Shown piece after piece: positions 6,771-14,069 of a stretch of DNA of 42,880 nucleotides. Source of the stretch: Pseudomonadota bacterium (GTDB lineage Bacteria > Pseudomonadota > Gammaproteobacteria > Burkholderiales > Burkholderiaceae_C). The stretch covers positions 1 to 42,880 of the forward strand of contig JAUNTQ010000020.1 in assembly GCA_030538605.1 (NCBI GenBank), written 5' to 3'. Position numbers and translations under genes: made by a program. Position 1 is the stretch's first letter, and every line of letters begins with the position of its first letter. The notes under the pieces were generated by a model. It worked only from the letters and a program-made list of their open reading frames with translations. It was not told the origin of the DNA and made no database searches.

Positions 6771-7154
6771 TTATGTATTCTCTGCTGATGGATCAGGCGG
6801 GGGCACCTTGGGCTGCAAGGGCGGCGGCAGCGACTTGTTGCGCGCCTGCCGGCCCCTGAACAGCGCGGCGCGCGCCAGCAGGATGCTGGTGACGGGCACG
6901 GTGATGGACAGCAGGATGATGATGAGCCACACGTGCAGCTGCGGCCCCTTGGACATGGCCGAGAAGTAGAAGATGGAGGCGAAGGTGACGCACCACGCGC
7001 CCCAGGTGAAGGCCAGCGCGGGCGGGTGCATGCGCTGGAAGAAGTCGCCGAGGCGCACCAGGCCCCAGGCGGCGGCCAGGGTGAAGACGCCGCTGGTCAC
7101 CAGCAGCAGGGCCACGATCACTTCGATCCAGAAGGGGACGGTTTCGGCGTTCAT
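6771..7154 (-). CDS. mrpG: Mrp/Pha cation/proton antiporter subunit G
   Basis: A 127-residue inner-membrane protein, last gene of the Mrp operon. It has three predicted membrane segments (about residues 8-29, 45-66 and 72-94) and the family motif VRLGDFFQRMHPPA between the first two. A Pro/Lys-rich cytoplasmic tail of about 30 residues follows. MrpG is a small scaffold subunit needed for assembly of the Mrp (also Mnh or Pha) monovalent cation/H+ antiporter. It lies 34 bp after mrpF. The naming as mrp or pha is a matter of convention; the ion transported (Na+, K+ or Li+) cannot be told from sequence. Confidence 0.92.
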   Translation of the reverse strand: MNAETVPFWIEVIVALLLVTSGVFTLAAAWGLVRLGDFFQRMHPPALAFTWGAWCVTFASIFYFSAMSKGPQLHVWLIIILLSITVPVTSILLARAALFRGRQARNKSLPPPLQPKVPPPDPSAENT

Positions 7155-7188
7155 TCGGCAGCCTCCGAAGAAGGGGTGGCGGGTGTGC

Positions 7189-7467
7189 TCATTCGATCAC
7201 CTCCCCCCGCAACAGGAACTTGGCCATCGCTGCCGAGCTGACGAAGCTGAAGATGGCGATGAGCAGGGCGGCTTCGAAGTACATGTTGCTGCGGTAGCGG
7301 ATGCCGATGACGAGCACGATGAGCATGCCGACGATGTAGATGTAGTCGAGCGCGAGCACGCGGTCCTGCGCCGAGGGGCCGCGCAGCACGCGCCACAGCG
7401 CCAGCAGGATGGCCGCGCCATAGGCCAGCAGGGTGGTGTGGATGGCGTAGGTCAAAAGCGGGCTCAT
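7189..7467 (-). CDS. mrpF: Mrp/Pha cation/proton antiporter subunit F
   Basis: A 92-residue inner-membrane subunit with three membrane segments. The family signature RVLRGPSAQDRVLALDYI (about residues 26-43) contains the conserved Arg and the membrane-border Asp that are important in this family. Start MSPLLTYAI was chosen because its ATG overlaps the mrpE stop as ATGA. It is thought to contribute to the cation path next to subunits A and D. Confidence 0.92.
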   Translation of the reverse strand: MSPLLTYAIHTTLLAYGAAILLALWRVLRGPSAQDRVLALDYIYIVGMLIVLVIGIRYRSNMYFEAALLIAIFSFVSSAAMAKFLLRGEVIE

Positions 7468-7970
7468 GCGGGCTTGTCCTCCTCGAAGATGTCGATCAGC
7501 GGGCGTTCGTAGCGCGCCTTGTAGTACTGCACGTAGGCGTCGGGGTCGGGCGCGTTCCAGGCGTGCAGCAGCAGGCTGGAGCTGTCGCGCGCCAGCTCGC
7601 ACCACACGGTGCCGGGCACGACGTTGGTGATGATGGCGAGCGAGGCCAGGCCGCTGGGGTCACGCAGGTCAAGCGGCACCACCACGAAGGTGCTGTGCGG
7701 CGGGCGGCTGCGCTTTTGCATCAGCGTCCAGAACACGTCGAGGTTGGAGTGGATGACGTCGCGCCCCACGGTGAGGATGAGCCTGAGCAGCACCCAAGGG
7801 CGGCGAATGCGCACCTGGTAGGGCCGCAGCGGTGCCAGCAGCGCGGGCGCGCCCACGCCCAGCACCACGGCCAGGATGATCTGGCCCGCGCTGAACGAGC
7901 GGTTGAGCACCAGCCACATGGCGATGAGCGAAAGCGAGAGCAGCGGCGCGGGGAACAGGCGCTTGATCAT
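7464..7970 (-). CDS. mrpE: Mrp/Pha cation/proton antiporter subunit E
   Basis: A 168-residue subunit. Two or three hydrophobic segments occupy residues 5-65, followed by a soluble domain with the family pattern VIHSNLDVF and ITNVVPGTVWCEL. The ATG overlaps the mrpD stop by 4 bp, so the two are probably translationally coupled. MrpE is needed for assembly and activity of the antiporter. The length is typical. Confidence 0.92.
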   Translation of the reverse strand: MIKRLFPAPLLSLSLIAMWLVLNRSFSAGQIILAVVLGVGAPALLAPLRPYQVRIRRPWVLLRLILTVGRDVIHSNLDVFWTLMQKRSRPPHSTFVVVPLDLRDPSGLASLAIITNVVPGTVWCELARDSSSLLLHAWNAPDPDAYVQYYKARYERPLIDIFEEDKPA

Positions 7971-9673
7971 CGGCGCAGGCCTCCTTCACCCGTGGCGGTG
8001 GGCGAGGGCACGGGGCGGGTGGTGACCACCGTGCCGATGTATTCCTTGGGGTCGTGCAGGCTGCGCGCGGTGGCGTTGACGTAGCGCAGCACCGCGTCGG
8101 CCTGCCACACGAGGGCGGCCACCAGCAGCAAGAGCGTGGCAATCGGCAGCATCTCGATCACGCGCAGGCGCGGCACGGCGCGGCCCTCGGGCGTCCAGAA
8201 ATAGCGCACGCCGGCGCGCGACATGGCAATGGTGGCCAGCAGCCCGCTCATCACCAGCAGGCCCAGCAGCAGCCAGGCCGCAGCCGACACCTGCGCGTCC
8301 TGCCCGAAGCCGGCGGGGTTGAGCAGGGCCGAGAGAATGACCACCTTGCCCACGAAGCCGGCCAGCGGCGGCAGGCCCGCGATGGTGAGGCCGCACACGA
8401 TGAAGGCCGCGCCCAGAAAGGCCATGGCGGCGGGGATGGCGCGGCCAATCAGCGCCTGCTCGTCGTCGTCGAGGTTCACGTCGCGCATGGGCACCAGATC
8501 GACGGGGTAGGCGAAGGCGTCGTCGGGTTCCACCTCGCTCACGAACATGGGGTGTTCTTCCACCTCGCGCGTGCGGTCCACCAGTTCCACCAGCAGGAAG
8601 AAGGCGCTGATGGCCAGCGTGGAGCCGAGTGCGTAATACAGCGCGCCGCCGGTGACGGCGGGCTGCCCGAAGCCGACGGCAGCCAGCATGGTGCCCGACG
8701 AGAGAATGGTGCAGAACGCGGCCATGCGCCCCAGGTGCTGCGTGGCGATGATGCCGATGGCACCGAAGGCCAGCGTCACCAGCCCCAGCCCCACCAGCGC
8801 CGGCCCGCCGAACAGGGCCGACACGCCCGCGTCGGCGGGAAACAGCAGCGTCCAGATGCGCAGCACCGCGTACACGCCCAGCTTGGTCATGATGGCGAAC
8901 AGCGCGCCCACGGGCGCCGCCGCGCTGGAGTAGGCGCTGGGCAACCAGAAGTTGAGCGGCCAGGCGGCGGCCTTGACCAGGAAGGCGATGGCCAGGATGG
9001 CCGCGCCCGCGTGCAGCAGGCCGCGGTCGTCCTCGGGGATGGCGGGCACCATGATGGCCATGTCGGCCATGTTGAGCGTGCCGGTCACGCCATAAAGCAT
9101 GGCGATGCCGATCAGGAACATGGTCGAGGCCATGAGGTTCATGGCGATGTAGTGCAGCCCCGAGCGCACGCGCGCCCAGCCCGAGCCATGCAGCAGCAGG
9201 CCGTAGGAGGCGGTGAGCATGACCTCGAAGAACACGAACAGGTTGAACAGGTCGGCCGTGAGGAAGGCGCCGTACAGGCCCATGAGCTGCAACTGGAACA
9301 GCGGGTGGAAATGCACCCCCGCCTTGTGCCAGCGCGCGCTGGCGTAGAGAACCGAGGTCAGCCCCAGCACGCTGGTCAGCAGCACCATCATGGCCGACAG
9401 GCGGTCGGCCACCAGGGTGATGCCGTAGGGCACGGGCCAGTTGGACGGCAGGTAGACGCCCACCGCCTGCGGCCCGCCCATGCGCTGCACCCAGTACAGC
9501 AGGCTGGCGCTGAGAAACACGCCCAGCGCGCACGAGAAGACGTTCACCGCGGCCTTCAGCGGCCGGCGCGTGTCGCCCATCAGCAGCATCACGGCGGCGG
9601 TGAGCAGGGGCAGCAGGATGGGCGCGATGATGAGGTGCGGCATCATCCATTCGACGAGCGCGGCGTAGCTCAT
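7967..9673 (-). CDS. mrpD: Mrp/Pha cation/proton antiporter subunit D
   Basis: A 568-residue polytopic inner-membrane protein of the proton-pumping antiporter family, homologous to complex I subunits NuoM and NuoN. The two charged residues essential in this family are visible: Glu150 in LFNLFVFFEVMLTASYGLL and Lys233 in FLVKAAAWPLNFWLP. About 14 membrane segments are expected. Residues 366-410 form a strongly acidic hydrophilic insertion (EVEEHPMFVSEVEPDD followed by VNLDDDEQ) between membrane segments. The ATG overlaps the mrpC stop. The start at MSYAAL is taken because of this coupling; MMPHL, 9 residues on, is an alternative. Confidence 0.93.
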   Translation of the reverse strand: MSYAALVEWMMPHLIIAPILLPLLTAAVMLLMGDTRRPLKAAVNVFSCALGVFLSASLLYWVQRMGGPQAVGVYLPSNWPVPYGITLVADRLSAMMVLLTSVLGLTSVLYASARWHKAGVHFHPLFQLQLMGLYGAFLTADLFNLFVFFEVMLTASYGLLLHGSGWARVRSGLHYIAMNLMASTMFLIGIAMLYGVTGTLNMADMAIMVPAIPEDDRGLLHAGAAILAIAFLVKAAAWPLNFWLPSAYSSAAAPVGALFAIMTKLGVYAVLRIWTLLFPADAGVSALFGGPALVGLGLVTLAFGAIGIIATQHLGRMAAFCTILSSGTMLAAVGFGQPAVTGGALYYALGSTLAISAFFLLVELVDRTREVEEHPMFVSEVEPDDAFAYPVDLVPMRDVNLDDDEQALIGRAIPAAMAFLGAAFIVCGLTIAGLPPLAGFVGKVVILSALLNPAGFGQDAQVSAAAWLLLGLLVMSGLLATIAMSRAGVRYFWTPEGRAVPRLRVIEMLPIATLLLLVAALVWQADAVLRYVNATARSLHDPKEYIGTVVTTRPVPSPTATGEGGLRR

Positions 9674-10074
9674 GGCCGGGCCTCCTCGCTCTTGTCGGCA
9701 TACACCGTGGGCTTGGGCAGCAAGGCGGTGCCGTCATCAGGCTCTTCGCCGTCCACGTGGTCGGTGTCCGACAGCCCGCGCGAGGCCAGCAGCATCACCA
9801 GAAACAGCGCCGACGTGGCAAAGCCGATCACGATGGCCGTCAGCACCAGCGCCTGGGGCAGCGGGTCGGTGTAGTTTTCGAGGTTGGGCACCAGGCCCGG
9901 GCGCACGATGGGCTCGCGGTCGATCGACAGGCTGCCCATGGCGAAGATGAACAGGTTGACCGCGTAGGACAGCAGCGTGAGGCCCATCAGCACCTGGAAA
10001 GTGCGGGGGCGCAGCACCAGCCAGGTGCCGGAGCCGCCCAGCACGCCGATGGCGATGGCGATGACTATTTCCAT
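9670..10074 (-). CDS. mrpC: Mrp/Pha cation/proton antiporter subunit C
   Basis: A 134-residue inner-membrane subunit with three membrane segments, homologous to complex I NuoK. Start MEIVIAIAIGV was chosen in place of an upstream in-frame start (10098) because it puts the first membrane segment at the N-terminus, as in the family. Motifs GTWLVLRPRTFQVLMGLTLL and DPLPQALVLTAIVIGFA are typical. A polar C-terminal tail of about 30 residues follows. It lies 55 bp after mrpA and overlaps mrpD by 4 bp. Confidence 0.92.
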   Translation of the reverse strand: MEIVIAIAIGVLGGSGTWLVLRPRTFQVLMGLTLLSYAVNLFIFAMGSLSIDREPIVRPGLVPNLENYTDPLPQALVLTAIVIGFATSALFLVMLLASRGLSDTDHVDGEEPDDGTALLPKPTVYADKSEEARP

Positions 10075-10129
10075 GCGCACGCCTCCAGGCAGGTGCACGC
10101 AGCGGGTGACGGACGGGCGGGGATTTTCT

Positions 10130-13054
10130 TCATTCGACTTCTCTGGGGCCGGTGCTGGCCGTCACGGTTCTCTCGGGTGCCTTGCGGTGGCTGCGAACCG
10201 ACTGGTGGGCCAGCGCGGTGAGGATGAGCAAGGTGGCTCCCACCACCACGGCGTACACGCCCGCGTCGAACACCAGCGCGCTGGCCAGGTGCACCTCGCC
10301 CACCAGCGGCAGGGTGAAGTGCGCGGTGTGCGTGGTCATGAAGGGGTAGCCCCACCACCACGAGCCCACGCCCGCGGCCAGCGCCAGCAGCAGGCCCACG
10401 CCGATCCAGCGGATCACCTTCAGCTGCAGATGCGCCTCCACCCAGTGCGTGCCGGCCACCAGGTATTGCAGGATGAAGGCGATGGACAGCACCAGCCCGG
10501 CCACAAAGCCGCCGCCCGGCTCGTTGTGGCCGCGGATGAAGAAGTACGCCGACAGCACCGCCGCAATGGGCAGCAGCAGCCGCACCAGCACGGCGGGCAC
10601 CATCATGAAGCCCACCAGCGCCGTGTCGGGCGCGGTGCGGGGGTTGATGAGGTCGGTGATCAGGTCGGGCGGCACGGCGCGCTGCTGCGGCGGCAGCTGC
10701 ATCACCTCGCGCGGCGGGCGGAAGCGCCGCAGCAGCGCGTACACCGTCAGGCCCACGATGCCCAGCACGGTGATCTCGCCAAAGGTGTCGAACGCGCGGA
10801 AGTCCACCAGCATCACGTTCACCACGTTGGTGCCGCCGCCTTCGGGCAGCGCGCGGTCGAGGAAGAAGGGCGAGATGCTCTGCGGCGCGGGGCGCGTCAT
10901 CATGGCGTAGGCCAGCGCCGCCAGGCCCAGCCCGGCCACCACCGACACCAGCATGTCGCGCGCGCGGCGCGCCCGCACGCGCAGGCCCAGGCGCGGCGCT
11001 TCTTCCTGCAGGCGCTTGGGCAGCCAGCGCAGGCCCAGCAGGAACAGCATGGTCATCACCACTTCCACTGCCAGCTGCGTCAGCGCCAGATCGGGCGCGG
11101 AGAACCACACGAAGGTCAGGCACACCACCAGGCCCACGCCGCTCACCAGAATGAGCGCCATCAGCCGGTGGAACTTGGCCTGGTAGGCCGCTGCCAGCGC
11201 ACACACGCAGCCCATGACCCAGATCACGACGAAGTCGGCGCTGACGGGCACGCGCGCGCGGTCGCCCCAGGTCACGCCGCCGCGCCACAGCGAGGCCGCG
11301 GCCACGGCGATCACGGCCAGCACCATCAGCAGCATCTGCGGCTGCAGGCGGTGCGTGGAGAACACGCCCAGCAGCCAGCGGCTGGCGCGGTCCACACCGT
11401 AGAGCGCGGACTGGAACATGCGCTGGCCATCCAGGCGGTAGAGCAGCGGCACGCGGTGGATGCGCCCGCTGTCCAGCTTGCGGCGCAGCAGCAGGTAAAG
11501 CACCACGCCGCCTGCCAGCGCCACCATGCTCATCACCAGCGGCTTGTTGATGCCGTGCCAGATGGCCAGGCTGTAGTAAGGCAGCGCGCCGCCCACCACC
11601 GGCTGCGCCGCCAGCTGCAGCGCCGGGCCGATGGACCACTGCGGAAAAATGCCCACCACGATGCACACCAGCACCAGCACCTCGATGGGCACGCGCATCC
11701 AGCGCACCGGCTCGTGCGGCGTCAGAGGCAGATCCTTGGCCGGTGGCCCCAGGAAAACATCGACCGAAAAGCGCAGCGAATACACCACCGCGAAAATGCC
11801 CGCCACCGTGGCCGCCACCGGCAGGCCGTAGTCCAGCCAGGGCATGGCGCTCAGGTCGATGGTCTCGGCAAAGAACATCTCCTTCGACAGAAAACCGTTC
11901 ATCAGCGGCACGCCCGCCATGGCCGCGCTGGCCACGAAGGCCAGCGTGCCGGTGATGGGCATGGCCTTCCACAGCCCGCTCAGGCGGCGGATGTCGCGCG
12001 TGCCCGTTTCGTGGTCGATCACGCCTGCGGCCATGAAGAGCGATGCCTTGAACGTGGCGTGGTTCATGATGTGGAACACCGCCGCCACCGCCGCCAGGTC
12101 GCGGTTCAGGCCCAGCAGCAGGGTGATCAGCCCCAGGTGGCTGATGGTGGAATAGGCCAACAGCCCCTTCAGGTCGTTCTGGAACATGGCCACGTAAGCG
12201 CCCAGCACCAGCGTGATGGCACCCGCGCCGCCCACGATCCAGAACCACTCCTGGGTGCCCGCCAGCGCGGGCCACAGCCGCGCCAGCAGAAACACCCCCG
12301 CCTTCACCATGGTGGCCGAGTGCAGATAGGCCGACACCGGCGTGGGCGCGGCCATGGCGCGCGGCAGCCAGAAGTGGAAGGGGAACTGCGCGCTCTTGGT
12401 GAGCGCGCCCAGCAGCACCAGCACCAGCATCGGCGTGTACAGCTCGTGCGCGCGGATGCGGTCGCCCGCGGCCAGCACGGCGTCCAGGTCGTAGCTGCCC
12501 ACGATGTGGCCAAGCATCAGCATGCCCGCTAGCAGGCACAGCCCGCCCGCGCCCGTGACGGTGAGCGCCATGCGCGCGCCGCGCCGCGCGTCCTTGCGGT
12601 GGTGCCAGTAGCCGATGAGCAGAAAGCTGAACAGGCTCGTCAGCTCCCAGAAGAACACCATCTGCACCAGATTGCCCGACAGCACCACGCCCAGCATCGC
12701 GCCCATGAAGGCCAGGAAGAACGAGAAAAAGCGCGGCACCGGGTCGTTCTTGCTCATGTAGTAGCGGGCATACACCGCCACCAGCGTGCCGATGCCCATC
12801 ACCAGCATGGCGAACATCCAGGCAAAGCCGTCGATGCGGATGACGAAGTTGATGCCCGCCGACGGAATCCAGCGGTATTCCTCGCGCAGCACCTCGCCGC
12901 CTTGCAGCCCCGGGAACAGCATCGCCACCCACACCAGCCCCACCGCCGCCACCAGCGCCGTCCAGATGGCGGCCGCCGTGCGCGCGTGCGTGGGCATCAG
13001 CGCCGCGATCAGGCTGCCCGCAAACGGCAGCAAAAGCAGGTAAACCAGGTCCAT
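10130..13054 (-). CDS. mrpA: Mrp/Pha cation/proton antiporter fused subunits A and B
   Basis: A 974-residue polytopic membrane protein, first gene of the operon. The N-terminal part is the NuoL-like antiporter domain: Glu137 in FFWELTSLFSFLLIG, Lys220 in ALTKSAQFPFHFWLP and Lys251 in HSATMVKAGVFLLARL. The middle part (about 600-780) holds the MbhD/MbhE-like segments, and from about residue 800 the sequence is MrpB-like (IRGHNEPGGGFVAGLVLS). So this is the fused AB form (group 2, PhaAB type), which explains why the operon has six genes and not seven. It is the likely site of cation exchange for protons. It diverges from the two-component system across a 284-bp region. Confidence 0.94.
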   Translation of the reverse strand: MDLVYLLLLPFAGSLIAALMPTHARTAAAIWTALVAAVGLVWVAMLFPGLQGGEVLREEYRWIPSAGINFVIRIDGFAWMFAMLVMGIGTLVAVYARYYMSKNDPVPRFFSFFLAFMGAMLGVVLSGNLVQMVFFWELTSLFSFLLIGYWHHRKDARRGARMALTVTGAGGLCLLAGMLMLGHIVGSYDLDAVLAAGDRIRAHELYTPMLVLVLLGALTKSAQFPFHFWLPRAMAAPTPVSAYLHSATMVKAGVFLLARLWPALAGTQEWFWIVGGAGAITLVLGAYVAMFQNDLKGLLAYSTISHLGLITLLLGLNRDLAAVAAVFHIMNHATFKASLFMAAGVIDHETGTRDIRRLSGLWKAMPITGTLAFVASAAMAGVPLMNGFLSKEMFFAETIDLSAMPWLDYGLPVAATVAGIFAVVYSLRFSVDVFLGPPAKDLPLTPHEPVRWMRVPIEVLVLVCIVVGIFPQWSIGPALQLAAQPVVGGALPYYSLAIWHGINKPLVMSMVALAGGVVLYLLLRRKLDSGRIHRVPLLYRLDGQRMFQSALYGVDRASRWLLGVFSTHRLQPQMLLMVLAVIAVAAASLWRGGVTWGDRARVPVSADFVVIWVMGCVCALAAAYQAKFHRLMALILVSGVGLVVCLTFVWFSAPDLALTQLAVEVVMTMLFLLGLRWLPKRLQEEAPRLGLRVRARRARDMLVSVVAGLGLAALAYAMMTRPAPQSISPFFLDRALPEGGGTNVVNVMLVDFRAFDTFGEITVLGIVGLTVYALLRRFRPPREVMQLPPQQRAVPPDLITDLINPRTAPDTALVGFMMVPAVLVRLLLPIAAVLSAYFFIRGHNEPGGGFVAGLVLSIAFILQYLVAGTHWVEAHLQLKVIRWIGVGLLLALAAGVGSWWWGYPFMTTHTAHFTLPLVGEVHLASALVFDAGVYAVVVGATLLILTALAHQSVRSHRKAPERTVTASTGPREVE

Positions 13055-13338
13055 GGGTCGGGCATAGGCCCGCTGGCGCCGTGCGGCGCCTCAGGGCACG
13101 TCAAGGGGTGGGAGAGCAGGAGATGGCGGCACGACCGTGCCACCAGCAGGCGGCAATGATAACAGTTGCAAAAAGCTTTGAGCACATTGCGGGTCATGCG
13201 CCATCAGCTAGCAAAAGAGGAGTTTTACAGCCTCTGTTCAAGCCGCTGGGGCAGGCCATGTGCGTGAAAAAAGTCCGCTGGCCCAAACGCCGCGCGAACC
13301 CGCCGGCCGCGCCCTGGCACGGCGATACCATCCCGGCC
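13055..13338. promoter_or_regulatory. Divergent promoter region, mrp operon / two-component system
   Basis: 284 bp between mrpA (minus) and the response regulator (plus). Reading frames continue into it, but neither shows protein-family character here. The AT-richer stretch 13156-13220 is the likely core. On the minus strand TATCAT (complement of about 13157-13162) resembles a -10 box, but no good -35 is seen, so this remains a guess. Confidence 0.35.
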
Positions 13339-14007
13339 ATGCGCATCCTGCTGGCCGAAGACGACACCATGATCGGCGAGGTCGTGCTCGACGCCCTGCG
13401 TGCCGAGCACTACGCCGTCGATTGGGTGCAAGACGGCGCGCTGGCGCAGACCGCGCTGGCCACCACCGCTTACGACCTGCTGCTGCTCGACCTGGGCCTG
13501 CCCGGCCAGGACGGGCTGGCCGTGCTGCGCAGCCTGCGCGCGCAAAAGCAGCGCCTGCCGGTGCTGATTGCCACCGCGCGCGACGCCGTGGCCGACCGCG
13601 TGGCGGGGCTGGACGCCGGGGCCGACGACTACATCATCAAGCCCTACGACCTTCATGAACTGCTGGCGCGCATCCGCGCCCTGCTGCGCCGCGCCGATGG
13701 CCGGGCCGAGCCAGCCTATGAATGGGGCGGCGTGCGCATCGTGCCCGCCACGCGCGAAGCCACGTTGAAAGGCGAGCCGGTCACGCTGTCGGCACGCGAA
13801 TGGGCCGTGCTGGAGCCGCTGCTGGCGCGCCCCGGCCGCGTGCTCTCGCGCCAGCAGCTGGAAGAAAAGCTCTATTCATGGCGCGACGACATCAGCAGCA
13901 ACGCGGTCGAGGTCTACATCCACGGCGTGCGCAAGAAGCTGGGCGCGGGGCTGATCCAGAACGTGCGCGGGCTGGGCTATCTGGTGCCGAACAATGCTCC
14001 CCCCTGA
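13339..14007 (+). CDS. OmpR-family DNA-binding response regulator
   Basis: A 222-residue regulator. The receiver domain (1-118) has the acidic pair in AEDDT, phospho-acceptor Asp51 in LLLLDLGLPGQDG and Lys100 in DYIIKPYDL. The C-terminal winged-helix domain (about 125-220) shows REWAVLEPLLARPGRVLSRQ and SSNAVEVYIHGVRKK, as in the QseB/PmrA/TctD group. Start MRILLAEDD was chosen by domain boundary; about 86 codons of open frame upstream are not protein-like. The last three residues (Ala-Pro-Pro) and the stop are encoded by a family D repeat. It pairs with the kinase 62 bp downstream and diverges from the Mrp operon, which is a possible but unproven target. Confidence 0.92.
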   Translation: MRILLAEDDTMIGEVVLDALRAEHYAVDWVQDGALAQTALATTAYDLLLLDLGLPGQDGLAVLRSLRAQKQRLPVLIATARDAVADRVAGLDAGADDYIIKPYDLHELLARIRALLRRADGRAEPAYEWGGVRIVPATREATLKGEPVTLSAREWAVLEPLLARPGRVLSRQQLEEKLYSWRDDISSNAVEVYIHGVRKKLGAGLIQNVRGLGYLVPNNAPP

Positions 14008-14062
14008 GTCGCCTGCGGCGCCTTCCCCCCAGCGTTCCCGCGTAGCCTGCTCCGCGGCCATT
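14000..14062 (+). repeat. Family D repeat, copy 2, inside the two-component operon
   Basis: CCCCCTGAGTCGCCTGCGG and CGCCTTCCCCCCAG, then GCCTGCTCCGCGGCC near 14046-14060. These are the head and tail blocks of the copy at 6228-6328 with the middle shortened. It spans the response regulator stop codon and nearly all of the gap to the kinase start. Confidence 0.6.
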
Positions 14063-14069
14063 GGAGAAC

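Noticed and set aside
8054..9874. Very long plus-strand open frame (606 codons) opposite mrpD and mrpC
   Set aside because: It is rich in His, Gln, Arg and Gly with no domain character, the usual by-product of high GC content opposite a real membrane-protein gene.
9977..12532. 851-codon plus-strand open frame opposite mrpA
   Set aside because: Same His/Gln/Arg-rich antisense composition; the minus strand encodes an unmistakable antiporter subunit with its catalytic Glu and Lys.
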